Assembly: GCA_036897095.1 (NCBI GenBank)
Contig: JAYMSP010001916.1
Location: 1 to 27,747, forward strand
Source: Plantago elongata
Lineage: Eukaryota; Streptophyta; Magnoliopsida; Lamiales; Plantaginaceae
DNA length: 27,747 nucleotides
Direction of reading: 5' to 3'
Part shown: piece after piece, positions 9,651-20,749 of the stretch
Position numbering within the stretch: position 1 is the stretch's first letter
Layout of the letters: each line of letters starts with the position of its first letter
Notes under the pieces: generated by a model
What the model was told of the DNA's origin: nothing
Seen by the model: only the letters and a program-made list of their open reading frames with translations
The model's database searches: none
Translations under genes and position numbers: made by a program

Positions 9651-10217
9651 AAACATAATATTAATTAAATAATTGATGAGTGGAATAAAATTTTACTTTC
9701 TTCACTCAGGTCTTAGGATGAGGTGTATAAAATAGAAAATGGGAAGTTATCATTTTTTAATTAAACCTACACTGGATAGTATTGGTTGGCCGCAAGTCAT
9801 TTTACAAAAGATTTGTATATTCAAGGATGATCCGACTTTTTGCTAATATCAGATGTCATATTTAGATTATACTACTATTCTACTAATATATTGTATGGTG
9901 ATTCTAAATGCGTTTGAAAAAATCAACTGGTTCCCTTTCTATAAGATCAAAATTAAGGTTGTTTCCCTAGCCCACAATATTTGAGCTTACCAAGTCAATA
10001 ATACCTGACCAATTAGTTGACCCAAAATAGACCTATTTTGTGTCATATTGTCCGAAAACGTGGAAAGGATAGTCAAAGATTTCTGTTTTCCCACGAAATC
10101 ATTACTATAGCCTCTTAAATCCAACTCTCCCCGGTACAAGTTTTAATATTAAATCTATAAAAATAAATAATTATTATGACTATAAAATGTTATATAAATT
10201 TAACAAAAGTATGAGAG

Positions 10218-10220
<3 letters not shown>
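9651..10220. other. Gene-free spacer
   Basis: AT-rich sequence with no protein-like frame, RNA gene or clear repeat that I can recognise. Confidence 0.4.
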
Positions 10221-10272
<52 letters not shown>

Positions 10273-10274
10273 TT
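10221..10274. repeat. Perfect 54-bp (AAT)n/(ATT)n palindrome
   Basis: An (AAT) run of 27 bases is followed directly by its exact reverse complement, an (ATT) run, with the centre between 10247 and 10248 and no spacer. It is able to form a cruciform and, if transcribed, a hairpin. Confidence 0.95.
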
Positions 10275-10442
10275 TGTGGATGGTTGAATTTGAAATGGAG
10301 AAAATATTATGAGACATAAAAGATGAAAGTATAATTTAAAGGGAGTTCGACAAAACTAATCATAATAAGGTTTATTAATGTTTTATGATCCGACTAATAT
10401 GAATTATGCAATTAAAGTATTAGTTTGTAGAGCTACTACATG

Positions 10443-10562
10443 ACTGTTTGACATAGAACTGTAATTTAATTATTCTAATTGAATTGAAGTTTTGTATATT
10501 TTTTATAAATAAAAATACAATCAGAATTTACAGAATTCAATTTTGATTTTATGCCAAACGGT
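10443..10562. mobile_element. Small fold-back MITE, ~120 bp
   Basis: The left end ACTGTTTGACATAGAAC pairs with the right end, whose reverse complement reads ACCGTTTGGCATAAAAT. The similarity continues inward with AATT-rich blocks on both arms, so nearly the whole element is an imperfect inverted repeat. No coding capacity. No convincing target duplication is visible. Confidence 0.65.
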
Positions 10563-11503
10563 TAGTATATCACCCGTGAAAGATGTTGGTGGGTAGCACT
10601 TGCGTTACAATACTTCATTTATGATAAACAAAATATGGAAAATAGACATGTGGGGCTTTTGGTAAAACAATAGGTATGACTTATGAATACGTGATTGCGG
10701 AAAATTAAAAGGCCAAGGCAACCATTTGACTGAATAAAGATAACACACCACATGTGATTATTGGGCCCTAATTAATCACAGTCCAAATTTAATTGATGAA
10801 GAACCGACCAATGTTTTAAACACTTGTAAAGAATGTTTTTGATTTAACGCTTAAACGCCATTATATCAACCTTTCTTCCAATTGATTGGAAAATATTATT
10901 TGTGGGTCCTATGAATAGAGATCGTGGAACTGATTAGCCTTGGGCCTTGTGATTAGGGATTATTTTTGGTGGATAATTAGTGTCAATTTGACAGTAATGA
11001 AAGAGCATAGTCTAGGGTTTAGTGCCCTTAATTATTCTCCAAATCCATGAATTTTAACTTCTACGTACTACTCCATTTTTATTGATATTGATTTAGTATC
11101 TCAAAAATAAGATTTTCTACTTAGTCACAATTATCATTTCAGTATTAAAGAATACAAAATGTTTAAAAATTTGTGTGATAATTTAACAATATATAAATAG
11201 AAATTACGAGAAATTGCAAATAGTAAGCGAGCTGAACGTGTAACTGAAATGTGGTCATGGGTTTACGTGATCACATGGCATGATAATTAGTTAATGCTAA
11301 TCAATCATGATGATAGCATGAAAAGTATAAATGTCAAGTAATTAAGTACGATTACAGTAGTAGTACTTATTTTAAGCAACAAACACTACGTAGTTAGCCT
11401 CGATAGTCGATAGAGGGTGTAAAAAAAGGAAGATTAAAGTTTTATTTCATGAATAACTCAAGTGGCTAATATATTTGACGTGAAATCAGAATTGAAAATT
11501 ATT
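10563..11503. other. Gene-free spacer
   Basis: AT-rich intergenic sequence. No gene, RNA or well-defined repeat was recognised. Confidence 0.4.
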
Positions 11504-11625
11504 CATTCAATTGTTTCATGAAATATAATACTCGTCGCTATCTCATAATCTGATGGCCTTTTATCGATGGCCTTTTATCGATCACCACGATTAAAAGTCG
11601 CATTCAATTGTTTCATGAAATATAA
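11504..11625. repeat. Exact 25-bp direct repeats plus a nested tandem duplication
   Basis: The 25 bases at 11504-11528 recur without change at 11601-11625; they contain the palindromic core TTTCATGAAA. The 72 bases between them include a tandem duplication of GATGGCCTTTTATC at 11552-11580. This could be a recent local rearrangement or the footprint of an insertion. Confidence 0.8.
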
Positions 11626-11633
11626 CTTAAAAT

Positions 11634-11757
11634 CATATTTAGTTCAGTTTAGTTAAATTCAGTTCATTTCAACTCGATTTTATTATAATTTATACCTTAT
11701 TTCAATACAGTTGAGTTCAATTAAATTTAGTTCAGTTCAGTTTAGTAAATTTCAGTT
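11634..11757. repeat. TTCAGTTCAGTT-rich dispersed repeat, copy 2
   Basis: This is the counterpart of 9158-9290, sharing the TAATTTATACYTTA phrase, AGTTCAATT words and a terminal GTTCAGTTTAGTAAAT. Confidence 0.55.
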
Positions 11758-12723
11758 AAAAAAACGCTATGTTATTTAATTTGTATAACAACAAATTTGG
11801 CATCCGAAATCAAACAATATAATAATTTGAATGTCACATATCAATTGAATCATTAGGTCCGATTTAGATAATTTCGCTAAAGTTTGAAATTTAAAAATGA
11901 AACACACATATAGTAACTAAGTTGTCTGAAAATGAGTAGTCCAACATTGTAAGTATGTGGTACTAATTACATAGACATTCGATATACATTTAGAGAATTG
12001 TGATATTTGTAATTGTAATGATTGTTATTATCCGATACTACATACATTCATGTGCATTGTTGATTATATATTATTGTTACGGTAATGAAGGTCGATATCC
12101 TAGAAAAGAAAAGGATTGCATGTCCACTCCAATCCAACCATATCATGATCAGTTCATTAATCGATAGATCAGCTGGGTAAACTCAAGTTTGGATTTGTCT
12201 GTAATTCTATCCATTCTCTTGTCTTCTTATTAATTCAGGATCTTTAATCAATATAATTCAGGTTTAAATTATTAATACTAGCCAGTAGCCAGATTAATCT
12301 GCTTCTTCAACATAGTGATCCCTCCATCCTGTCTTAAACTTATATCACAAAAAATTTATTATTATAATTTATGATAATTTGTAGTCAATTTATAATTATA
12401 ATAAACATTAACCGGAAATTATATTTTAGACTTTAAGTTTGTACATTTAGTTTCTGAGTTTGAAATTTGAAATGTAAAACATCTAAGGCATGGATTCAAG
12501 CCTACTGTAGCTAGTGGTACGGCCTTTGTTGGAGACTTGTGATATAAATTAACCTAGCTACCAATAATGTATGCACGGTTAATAAATTGTTTATACCAAA
12601 AATGGCATACCAAAAATAGGAAAAATGTATAGAGTAATAAATGAAGATAATGCATTCATATAAAATGAACCATAAAGATTTGAGTGAACATTATGGATTC
12701 AAAATTGACATTGAAGTATTTCT
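11758..12723. other. Gene-free spacer
   Basis: No gene seen. At about 12320, CCCTCCATCCTGTCTTAAACTT looks like one end of a Stowaway-type MITE, but a matching second end was not found. Confidence 0.35.
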
Positions 12724-12984
12724 TACTCGCTCTGGTCATATGAAAAATATTAAAATTTTCTTTTTTAATGTCACGTTAGAAACTTTTTAATTCATAAAAT
12801 GTATTTCAGTAATTAATTTTTTTTATTATATCTATTTCCTACTTCATCGTCATTTTTATTCAATTTCTCTATTATTTTATCACTCAATTTTACCAACATA
12901 ATACTTCACATAAATAATTATTTTATTATTTTTTTAATACTAAATAAATTAATTTATAAAAAAAATTAATGAATCGGGAGAATA
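12724..12984. mobile_element. Degenerate Stowaway-like MITE, ~260 bp
   Basis: The left end TACTCGCTCTGGTCAT and the right end, in reverse complement TATTCTCCCGATTCAT, are both diverged forms of the common Stowaway terminus TA-CTCCCTCCGTCC, each next to a TA. The interior is very AT-rich and non-coding. Confidence 0.5.
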
Positions 12985-13017
12985 TTTTTAACCCCCATCA
13001 TTAAAAAATACTACTCC

Positions 13018-13036
13018 TATACTGCAGTGCAGTATA
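13018..13036. repeat. 19-bp perfect palindrome
   Basis: TATACTGCA, a single central G, then TGCAGTATA. It contains a PstI-type CTGCAG hexamer. It is short but exact; no associated gene is visible. Confidence 0.8.
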
Positions 13037-13331
13037 GTATGCACTCACTCACTTTTAAATGTACCTCCTATTCTCATACAGTCCTGCAAGTAGTCTCCTA
13101 GTTGTTGTAGCCTTTGTAGGAGTATTGATTTGATAAAATTACAAATGACCCCCTACTTCAAGTATTGATTTGGTATGTTCATTGGCCACATTCTTGATTT
13201 CAGTACCCTGATTCCCTATCTTTTCTTAAACATCACATTTGCCATTTCAATTATCAAGAAATATCGTATTGTATCAATTTCAGTTGAATTTGTGTGTAAT
13301 TGTTGTATACAAAAGCTGTATTGAAATTTTA
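13037..13331. other. Gene-free spacer
   Basis: AT-rich intergenic sequence with no gene or clear repeat. Confidence 0.35.
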
Positions 13332-13500
13332 GGGGCCGATTAGTATAGAATTTGAATAGGCATTTGGATGGATTTTGGTGAAATTATATTTCGAATGTAA
13401 TTGAAATGGGGGTATTTGAAGTGTATTTTAGGCTAAATCAATATTTATCGAGCCAAATTGATCAATTATAATTGTTTTCCAAACATCCCATTTCTTGAGT
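13332..13500. mobile_element. GGGGC(T/C)GATT-family transposon end
   Basis: GGGGCCGATTAGTATAG followed by GGCATTTGGATGG at about 13358 matches the left end of the candidate element at 787 (GGGGCTGATTGGAGTAG, then GCCCATTTGGATGGG). The far end is uncertain; TTCCAAACATCCC near 13480 might be it. Confidence 0.45.
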
Positions 13501-15368
13501 ACGCTAAAGTATTCTTTTGTACATTTTATTACATGTTTTCCTTTTGTTTTCAGCTCTTCATGTAAGACTGCCTTAGCTAAATAATTGGGGTAGAATTATT
13601 TAGGAATGGGGAAAAATTGCAAAATGTGGCAATAACCGTGCAACAAAAGAGTTTGTGACTGTATTTGTAGTAAATAAATCTAGAGAAAAAATGGAGTAAG
13701 ATGTGAACAAATGGTGAAACTTGTTGTCTATTTATTATGAAATGGACATTAGCCTGTTAAGATGAAAGACTTGAATCAATGAGGTTGGTAGTACTGCAAG
13801 AGAAGTACAGTCAACACAAGACAATACATGACATATCTATCCAAATTAATGTAAGTTTGTGCATTGTATTATTATTATTATCGCAGAGAAATAATACCTC
13901 ACCTCATATATTACTTCTGAAATAAGTAAAGCTACGGATTCAAAATCAGAGACCACAGTTTTTTATTTTTGTGATTCAATGCTACCCCTCTCATTTACAA
14001 TCATATATCAAATGGTTGGATTAAGGTTTAATATAATGGAGTGATTGGTATAAAATTTAAGTGACCTTTTTCAACTGAAATTGAAATTTTTGTGTATAAA
14101 ATGTTCGATTTTAGTGGGGAGATGATCAATCCAGTGGTATAACAAACAGAGCATTAATTGTGCATGTTAAAATTTATGTCAGATAACTCAATATAAACCG
14201 TGTATTCATTGTATATCATTTAAAAACTCCTCAAACTCAACATCAAGACAGCTACTTACCTAGCATGCTCATTTCTACTTCCATACAAAATTACCAAATT
14301 TATAGTAATATGTGCATCATTAGCAAGCAGTGAAGCACTCATGGTCAAATATTTCTTAATCGAGTGTAAAGCTAAAACACGTCATAATCAAGAGGTTACG
14401 GGTTCAATTTTTCGAAATAAATGATATTGTACTCTATAGTATTCAGCTGATTATTGTTTATAGTATTTAGAAGAGGAAAAAAAATGAACACTTATGGGCG
14501 TGCAAACTATTTGTAACCGTCATTAGGGACGATAGAAAGAAATATCAATTTTATATGAGTGTGTCAAACATCATGTCATCAGTCATATGATTCGACTTTT
14601 AATATCAGTTAGTTTATTTTTTATTTTATGCTTTTAAGTATTTACTAATGATATGTATTTTTGAATTTGAGTATGATGTATAATCATGCTGAAACAATCT
14701 AGTATGATTAAAAAGATTTGTAATTAACAAGACATCGATTACAATTTCAAAATATGTAACCCAAATTTGAGAAATTCATCATTTCCAGCTTGAATTTGAA
14801 TTTGACAGCATCAAAGTTCATCAATCATTTCTTATTCATGACTACTAGCATGCATATGGCAGTTCACTAAAAACCGCTTCTAATCCTTAAAAGTATGCAA
14901 TTTTAGCCTGATTATCACACGATTGATGCCCCCACATTGTAGTAATTTCAATGGAGTGTCACTATGCTGGCATACAACATGACTGTTATGAACAAAATAC
15001 AAACCTCATGTTTATTTGATTTTTTTAAATATATTTTTGAGTTTGACGGACTATACTCAATATAATCTGAACGTACATTCAGGAGGATATGTTCTCCCTA
15101 ATAATTTGAAACCATGTTAAATAATCGGATCGACACGGTTGCTTAAAAACTGCCACCCCCATCAAAACATATCACTCGTGAGTTTTAAGTTTTTAGTGAA
15201 AAGCAATGCATCTGATTTGTACGATCAACATTCTCAGTCCTTTCGAACTCTTCTTTACCCCTCTTACAATTAATAATCAATTAATTTTAACAAATCTAAA
15301 CCGATGTGCCCATGTAGGTATGTATTTTATGTTTGCATGTGATAAGTAACACCATAAATGAACAATTA
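13501..15368. other. Long gene-free spacer
   Basis: No gene is recognised in almost 1.9 kb. At 14388-14412 the phrase AGGTTACGGGTTCAATTTTTC resembles a polymerase III B box of a SINE or tRNA relic, but no A box or tail is clear. Otherwise it is AT-rich unique-looking sequence. Confidence 0.35.
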
Positions 15369-15613
15369 GAGGCTGATTAACATGCGACTTAAATGTCCCA
15401 ATTTAAATGATTGAATAGTGATCGAAATTGTAGTGGGATTGTTAAAATTGTGTCTGTATAGAATTGTAATTGGATAAAGTATTATAGATTTGTATATAAG
15501 TAGAGCAAAATATTGCTACTGTAGAGTCGTTTCGATTTTCGGCATTTAAATGCCATAACAAATATAAAATTCCCGAGTAGCATTTAAACGGGCATTTGAA
15601 TGGTACTCCATTT
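15369..15613. mobile_element. MITE-like member of the GGGGCTGATT family, inverted
   Basis: The sequence from GAGGCTGATTAACATGCG to about 15460 is the reverse complement of the right end at 2701-2791, with long matching stretches such as GATCGAAATTGTAGTGGG. The far side (15590-15613) reads, in reverse complement, ATTCAAATGCCCGTTTAAATG and mirrors ACTTAAATGTCCCAATTTAAATG of the near side, so the element is an imperfect inverted repeat of ~245 bp. A 14-bp palindrome, GGCATTTAAATGCC, lies inside (15540-15553). Confidence 0.6.
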
Positions 15614-16384
15614 ATCCTCTAAATCATCTCCCCATAAGTTGAATCATAGTGGCACTCTATAATTCAAATTATTTGATTCTAAAAGAAGAATGGTTAGATC
15701 TGTACGAGATGGCAAGGACCAACTCAATTTGAAACAAAAATTGGTCAAACTCAAACAAACATCATGGTCACGTACACTCATTAGTCATTACCGTTTAGTT
15801 GTGCTAATCATTATTAAAAAGACAAATTTAATTTGAATATCCCATATTTTTTTTCCTAAAACTCGATCTAGTAGCTTAATATTGATATTACAGAAATTTT
15901 ATTGGGGCCAATTCTTTTTCTTTCCCAGTCTAGAAATACCAAGTCGACATTGTAAATCCCAACAGATGTAATAAGACGACAATTGATCAATCTGATTTAC
16001 AGTGACAAATGGCATCTTCTCAACTTTAAAGGTTGCCATGATATTCTCTGATAGGTCTTGAAATGACTAATCATGTTTCATTTTTTGTTTCCTTTCATTT
16101 TAACGTAAAGCATCCATCGGATTTTTCATTGTAATAATATTGTTTCTTAAATATGACATGAAACAATACGGGTTACAATATCACCTTATTTCTAAAAACA
16201 AAGTATGTAGAGAATATATTTTGTAATAATTCATATTTAATCAGTTTCTTGTTGACAGACACAAGTGAGAATTATATTTTCGTTTATGAACTGATTATTT
16301 TTTTAAATCATTATCATCTAACGTTATAAATGTTTACATAGTTGTACAAGTTATGTGTATCCATAATTTTTAATTTTTAAACGG
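15614..16384. other. Gene-free spacer
   Basis: No gene, RNA or repeat recognised. Confidence 0.4.
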
Positions 16385-16460
16385 CTAACTCATACCTCCG
16401 ATCTATTAGTTTGAGGTGAATCATCTTACCAATTGAGCTGCGCTTCTATTATCGTATCCA
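16385..16460 (-). mobile_element. tRNA-like SINE head or tRNA relic
   Basis: On the minus strand GCGCAGCTCAATTGGTAAG is a good polymerase III A-box or D-arm-like sequence; GGAGGTATGAGTTAGCC lies about 30 bases downstream at the place of a B box but has lost its consensus. It does not fold as an intact tRNA by inspection. Confidence 0.4.
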
Positions 16461-16989
16461 TAAAAATATTAAAAGAACTACATCTAGATGATCGATGTTT
16501 AAAATTAAAAAATTTAACTGAAGTAATATTAATATATGTTTTCCTATACACTTACAAAATAGATCTAAAGTTTCTTTGGAGGAATATATTTTGATTTTGA
16601 TATTCCCTCCAATTTTTAATATGAAATGTTATAGGTAAGTTGTATTAATATTTGAAAATTTTAAATACTATTTTATAGAAATAGGAGTTATTGTGGCTTT
16701 TGAGTTACATATAACTTATTATTATTTGAATATTAGAGAAAGTCATAGTGTGAAACTGTGGATTGTGAGAAGTAATATAAAGCAAGAAGTGGAAAAGCAT
16801 TTATAATATGGTTACACAAAATGATACTACTAAAATCTATAAGGAAAAAGATAAACAAAAAAGAGGAAATGAATTAAAAATAAATAAATGAAACGAGAAC
16901 TTGAAATTGAGTCAATAATGCGGTAAAATATCGGCATGCTTATTTAATTATTTAATCCCATTTTAATTCTTCCATTCACTCTCTTTTTC
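16461..16989. other. Distal upstream flank of the remorin gene
   Basis: AT-rich and non-coding. No specific regulatory motif is supported. Confidence 0.35.
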
Positions 16990-16995
16990 CAGTCC

Positions 16996-17217
16996 ACCAT
17001 AAATATAAACCTTTGTCTTCTTCATCACCACCATCATCTTCACTCTCTCTGTACTTTCTCTCTCTGTCTGTACTTTCTCTCTCTAAACCTCTGTTGCTAA
17101 AGTACACAGTAAAATCAACCAATTTGTGCGTCTATGTGAGAGATATTCATAGAAGCAACAATTCATCAAAGAAGAAGATAAGCTAAGCATTGAAGAGAGA
17201 AGAAGCAAAAGATTCTA
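16996..17217 (+). promoter_or_regulatory. Core promoter and 5' leader of the remorin gene
   Basis: A TATA-like TAAATATAAA lies at about 17000-17009. It is followed from ~17010 to 17090 by a pyrimidine-rich CT tract, typical of plant core promoters and leaders, which contains TGTACTTTCTCTCTCT twice. Transcription would be expected to start about 30 bases after the TATA box, giving a ~190-base leader with a single upstream ATG. Confidence 0.6.
17134..17139 (+). promoter_or_regulatory. Start-stop upstream element (ATGTGA) in the remorin leader
   Basis: The only ATG between the presumed transcription start and the main start codon is followed at once by TGA, making a one-codon upstream ORF 78 bases before the main ATG. 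AUG-stop elements of this form are known in plants, the best studied being AUGUAA in the boron-responsive NIP5;1 leader, to stall ribosomes. Function here is inferred. Confidence 0.5.
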
Positions 17218-20200
17218 ATGGAGTACGAACGAATACACAAAGTCCAGGTACTTTTTTGGCCCTTTCTTCTTCTTCTCCACATGCCTCACTATACATTGCT
17301 CTCGTCTTTTCACTTCACATTCAGTACTATCCCACCTCTTATTTGTCCTTTCCTATTCACTACTCTATTTACATTTCTCTGATTTATATATGTATGTCAC
17401 AGACTGGTATGATTTCGCCTAGTAAACTCAGAATGAAGCTAATAGGCTCCAATAATATAAAGAAGAAAGACGGATCCAACAATAACTCGTCCAGAACTTC
17501 TCCTGTCAGAGTTGAAGACATGAACAGCTTGTTGCAAACTGGAGATGATGATGAAGGTTTCTTTCTTTCTTTCTTTCTTTCTTTCATACGATGTCGTTTT
17601 GAGTTTCTTCACTGCATTTAATGTGAATGTTAGCTAATTAGTTGTTTTGTTTCCTATTGGTTGCTTTGAATGATTGAAAGTGTAATTTGTTTTTCTATGT
17701 ATTGATAAAATTGTTGAATGTAAAGGTAGAGATGAATTTAGGCCTGTTTTTAGGGATTTCTGTTGAGGACTTCCTCCCAAGATTTGTATATGGTATGTTT
17801 GTCATTATGAGTTTGAGAGATCTTTTACTAATGGCATTTATGAATTCTGAAGTGATATTCAGTTGAAGATAATCCTTTGAACTGCTTTTTGAGGTCTCTA
17901 CCAATACCATACCCTACTTTTTGGAAGATTCAAATCAAGTTTAGAATTTCCAACAACTGTCTTTGAAAGAAAGAAAGAAAGAAGCCCAAGTCAAAGTGAA
18001 TAAGACAGGTGTTTAATTTACTGAAATGATTACCTCAAGATGTTTTGCTTTTTGCCTTTATCCTTTTGCAAGTAACGTGCTTTTAGAGTAATGGTGTGAA
18101 GAAATTGGAATTTTGCACATTATTTTAGGCCAGTTTTCATGTTTTTCTGTTGAAAAGTTGCACCAAAATTTGAATGCTTCCATAATTCAAGTGGTTGGTT
18201 GTGATAATGTGTTTCATGAGTAGTCTTCAGTTTTTATGGAAACTTGACATTTATGGAGCTCATCTGTTTTCCTTAGTTTATGATTTCACATTGTAGAATT
18301 GGATAGCCTTTTGAGCCTTCATCTATCCCCTTATTGTTGGCAGTTTTAGTTTAGAAGTTTCACCAACTTATGTTATTACTTAAGAAATGATTTCCTGAAG
18401 TAGTAGTGTTTTTCTTTTACCCTGTATAAGGACAGTAAATGCTAAAGTAGTAAAACTGTAAAAGTTTTCAAAGTCCAGAGCTAATTTTTGCCTGTCTGTG
18501 TACAGTGTTTCTGTTGGAAAATCTCACCATGATTTGTCCAGAGTCATAATTTCAAAGGGTTGTTTGTTCTTTATTTGTTTCTGTACTCTTTTATTACAAA
18601 ATGGTCTTTGAGTTATATGTTGAATGTCATTTACAAAGAGTGATTTTATATTCCTTTTAAATTTCCTAATCTAAAAACTGGTTTATTGAGGCTTGTATCT
18701 ATCTCTTATACTGGCAGATTCAAGTTTAGCAGTTCCACCTACCAAGTCTGATAGTTCTATGCAAGAGTCAATTCAGAGTGATGGAAATTCGATACAATCG
18801 AAGGAGCCCTTGCCTCGAAAAGTGCAGCTACCTTCAAATTCAAAGGGTGATTCCGGTAATTCTAGTTCAGTTCATCCAGTTAGATCATATGAGGATGAAA
18901 ATCTTGATTATGATAGCACATCCAGCTTTGAGTTCCATAAAGGAGAAAGGTCACTTCATCATTCGCTGACAAGATCTTTCTCAAGGCCAATGTCGTCTAA
19001 ATGGAATGATGCAGAGAAATGGATCATGAACAGGCAAAATGGGCTGCAGAACAATATTGCGAAAAAGTCCAATTTACAGAATCGACAAATGGTGACAAAT
19101 ATGGGGAGAGTCATGCCAGAGGCTGGTAGTTCAGAGAACAAGTTGGCTGTGAAAAAGGTTGACTTCTGTCAGCCGGGTTCAAATGTGGGAAAGTTTGGTT
19201 ATACTTCAAATGGTGCTGCACATGTTTTAGGGAGAGGAAATGGAGGCAATGCAACGCTTGACCTGTGTCCTGAAAGTAAGGATTTGAAGGAAGTGGACGA
19301 TACCGGTCTACCTTGCACTAAGAGCGTTACTGAAGAAAATACAGGTAATTTAGTGTCTTCAGATATTGTTTTAATCTGTCTTGGCCAATTCACATTAGCC
19401 AAGGTGGAGTCTCCCTCGTTAAAGTTAATTGAGTACTTCAAATATCATACAGCAGGTAGAAAATGAACACCAAAGGAGCTGCTTCTCGGGTTTATGCTTT
19501 CCACTGGTCTGCTTATGTAAAAACTAAGCAGAAGCCACTCGTATTATATAGAAGCACCTTAGAATGGCTTATATATTAGTCAGGCTCATGACTCATAAGC
19601 TAAAATGGTTGTTACTTGTTAGAAAAGGTCAGGAATTCACCCCCAAGGAAAGTGGGTAGAATTTTCTACCTAGTTCATTATGTAGAAGCACTGGCTATAA
19701 TAACGTGTACCAAAGAAATGCTGTGCTTGTGATTGCTCTGTTTCAGCAGTTTCTTGCCTCTATTAATCCACCTTCATGTAGGTACTACTCCGGCTATAAG
19801 GTCAGTGTCCATGAGAGATATGGGAACGGAAATGACTCCTATTCCAAGCCAGGAGCCTTCAAGGAGTACTACCCCTGTAAGTTCAACAACTCCACTCCGA
19901 AGCCCAACATCTTCTGTACCTTCAACACCTCGAAGGGGAGAACCAGCTCCCACACCAACAGAACAATTTTCTGATAACGGGAAAAAAGGCCTGTCTGAGC
20001 AAGAAATGAAACTCAAAACTAGGCGGGAAATTGTAGCTCTTGGTGTCCAACTTGGTAAGATGAACATTGCTGAGTGGGCGAGCAAGGATGTGAAAGATAA
20101 AAACATGTTGGGAAGTGAAACTGATGCAGATGAGCTTGAACATGTGGAGAATGTGAAACGTGCAGCTGCCTGGGAAGATGCTGAGAAATCAAAACATGCT

Positions 20201-20749
20201 GCAAGGTTTGCTTCTGACAAAATAATTGTTCTCTCTTGGAGTTTCTTATGCTTATAGATTAGTCCTTAAGCGTATTTTGATGATCGTAAAGGTTTAAACG
20301 GGAGGAAATAAGAATCCAAGCATGGGAGAGCCGGGAGAAAGCAAAGCTTGAAGCAGAAATGAGAAAAATAGAGGTATAGTACTATGACATGTGCAGTATT
20401 CGATTGTTATGTGCTGAAATTCGTACATAAACTTTGCATTGCATTTTGAGGCTGGAGCCTTGGGCACATCCAGTTACTTTTTCATCATTATGTAACAACA
20501 TTTATGTGTATTTATTCCACTAATTTGAGAGTTGAATGTTTTCAGGCACAAATTGATCAAATGAGAGCCCAAGCTCAAGCAAAGATGGTTAAGAAGATTG
20601 CATTGGCAAGGCAAAAATCAGAGGAGAAGCGAGCTGCTGCTGAAGCTAAGAAAAATCGTCAGGCTGAGAGAACTGCAGCTCAGGCTGAGTACATCCGCCA
20701 AACTGGTCGAATACCATCATCTCCCTTTGTATGCTGTGGTTGGTCGTGA
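17218..20749 (+). CDS. Remorin family protein (long, At1g30320-like), 6 exons, 506 aa
   Basis: Exons: 17218-17247, 17403-17556, 18718-19344, 19782-20205, 20292-20373 and 20546-20749. All introns are GT-AG and in frame (1521 nt). Remorins are plant plasma-membrane nanodomain scaffold proteins. The protein starts MEYERIHKVQ and continues TGMISPSKLRMKL, a conserved start of this subgroup. Residues ~63-330 are a low-complexity Ser/Pro/Asn-rich, probably disordered region with many SP/TP sites (about 299-321), likely phosphorylated. From ~340 the conserved C-terminal remorin domain begins (MKLKTRREIVALGVQLGKMN) and leads into a long charged helix (~395-495) with coiled-coil character. The protein ends FVCCGWS; the two cysteines are the expected S-acylation anchor. 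The hallmark block WASKDVKDKN sits at 369-378. Donor 2 is unusual, abutting a (TTTC)7 repeat. Reading on into intron 3 would give a protein lacking the remorin domain. Confidence 0.92.
17558..17585 (+). repeat. (TTTC)7 microsatellite fused to a splice donor
   Basis: Seven perfect TTTC copies start with the T of the GT donor of remorin intron 2 (17557-17558), so the donor reads G|GTTTCT. Confidence 0.95.
17965..17984 (+). repeat. (GAAA)n microsatellite complementary to 17558-17585
   Basis: About five GAAA copies (the last one GAAG) lie in the same intron and in the same transcript as the (TTTC)7 tract ~400 bases upstream. Confidence 0.95.

Noticed and set aside
16385..16460. Functional tRNA gene
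   Set aside because: The A-box-like part is good, but no acceptor stem, anticodon arm or intact B box can be built by inspection.
17190..17621. 143-residue frame starting 28 bases before the remorin start
   Set aside because: It begins at a non-ATG codon and reads through intron 1. The ATG at 17218 opens the conserved MEYERIHK N-terminus in another frame, spliced at 17247.
19741..19781. Alternative acceptor TTTCAG at about 19746 for remorin exon 4
   Set aside because: In the required frame it meets a TAA within a few codons, whereas the acceptor at 19781 continues the conserved TTPAIRSVSMRDMG block.
19774..20220. 148-residue minus-strand frame opposite remorin exon 4
   Set aside because: It is an antisense shadow of a conserved coding exon.
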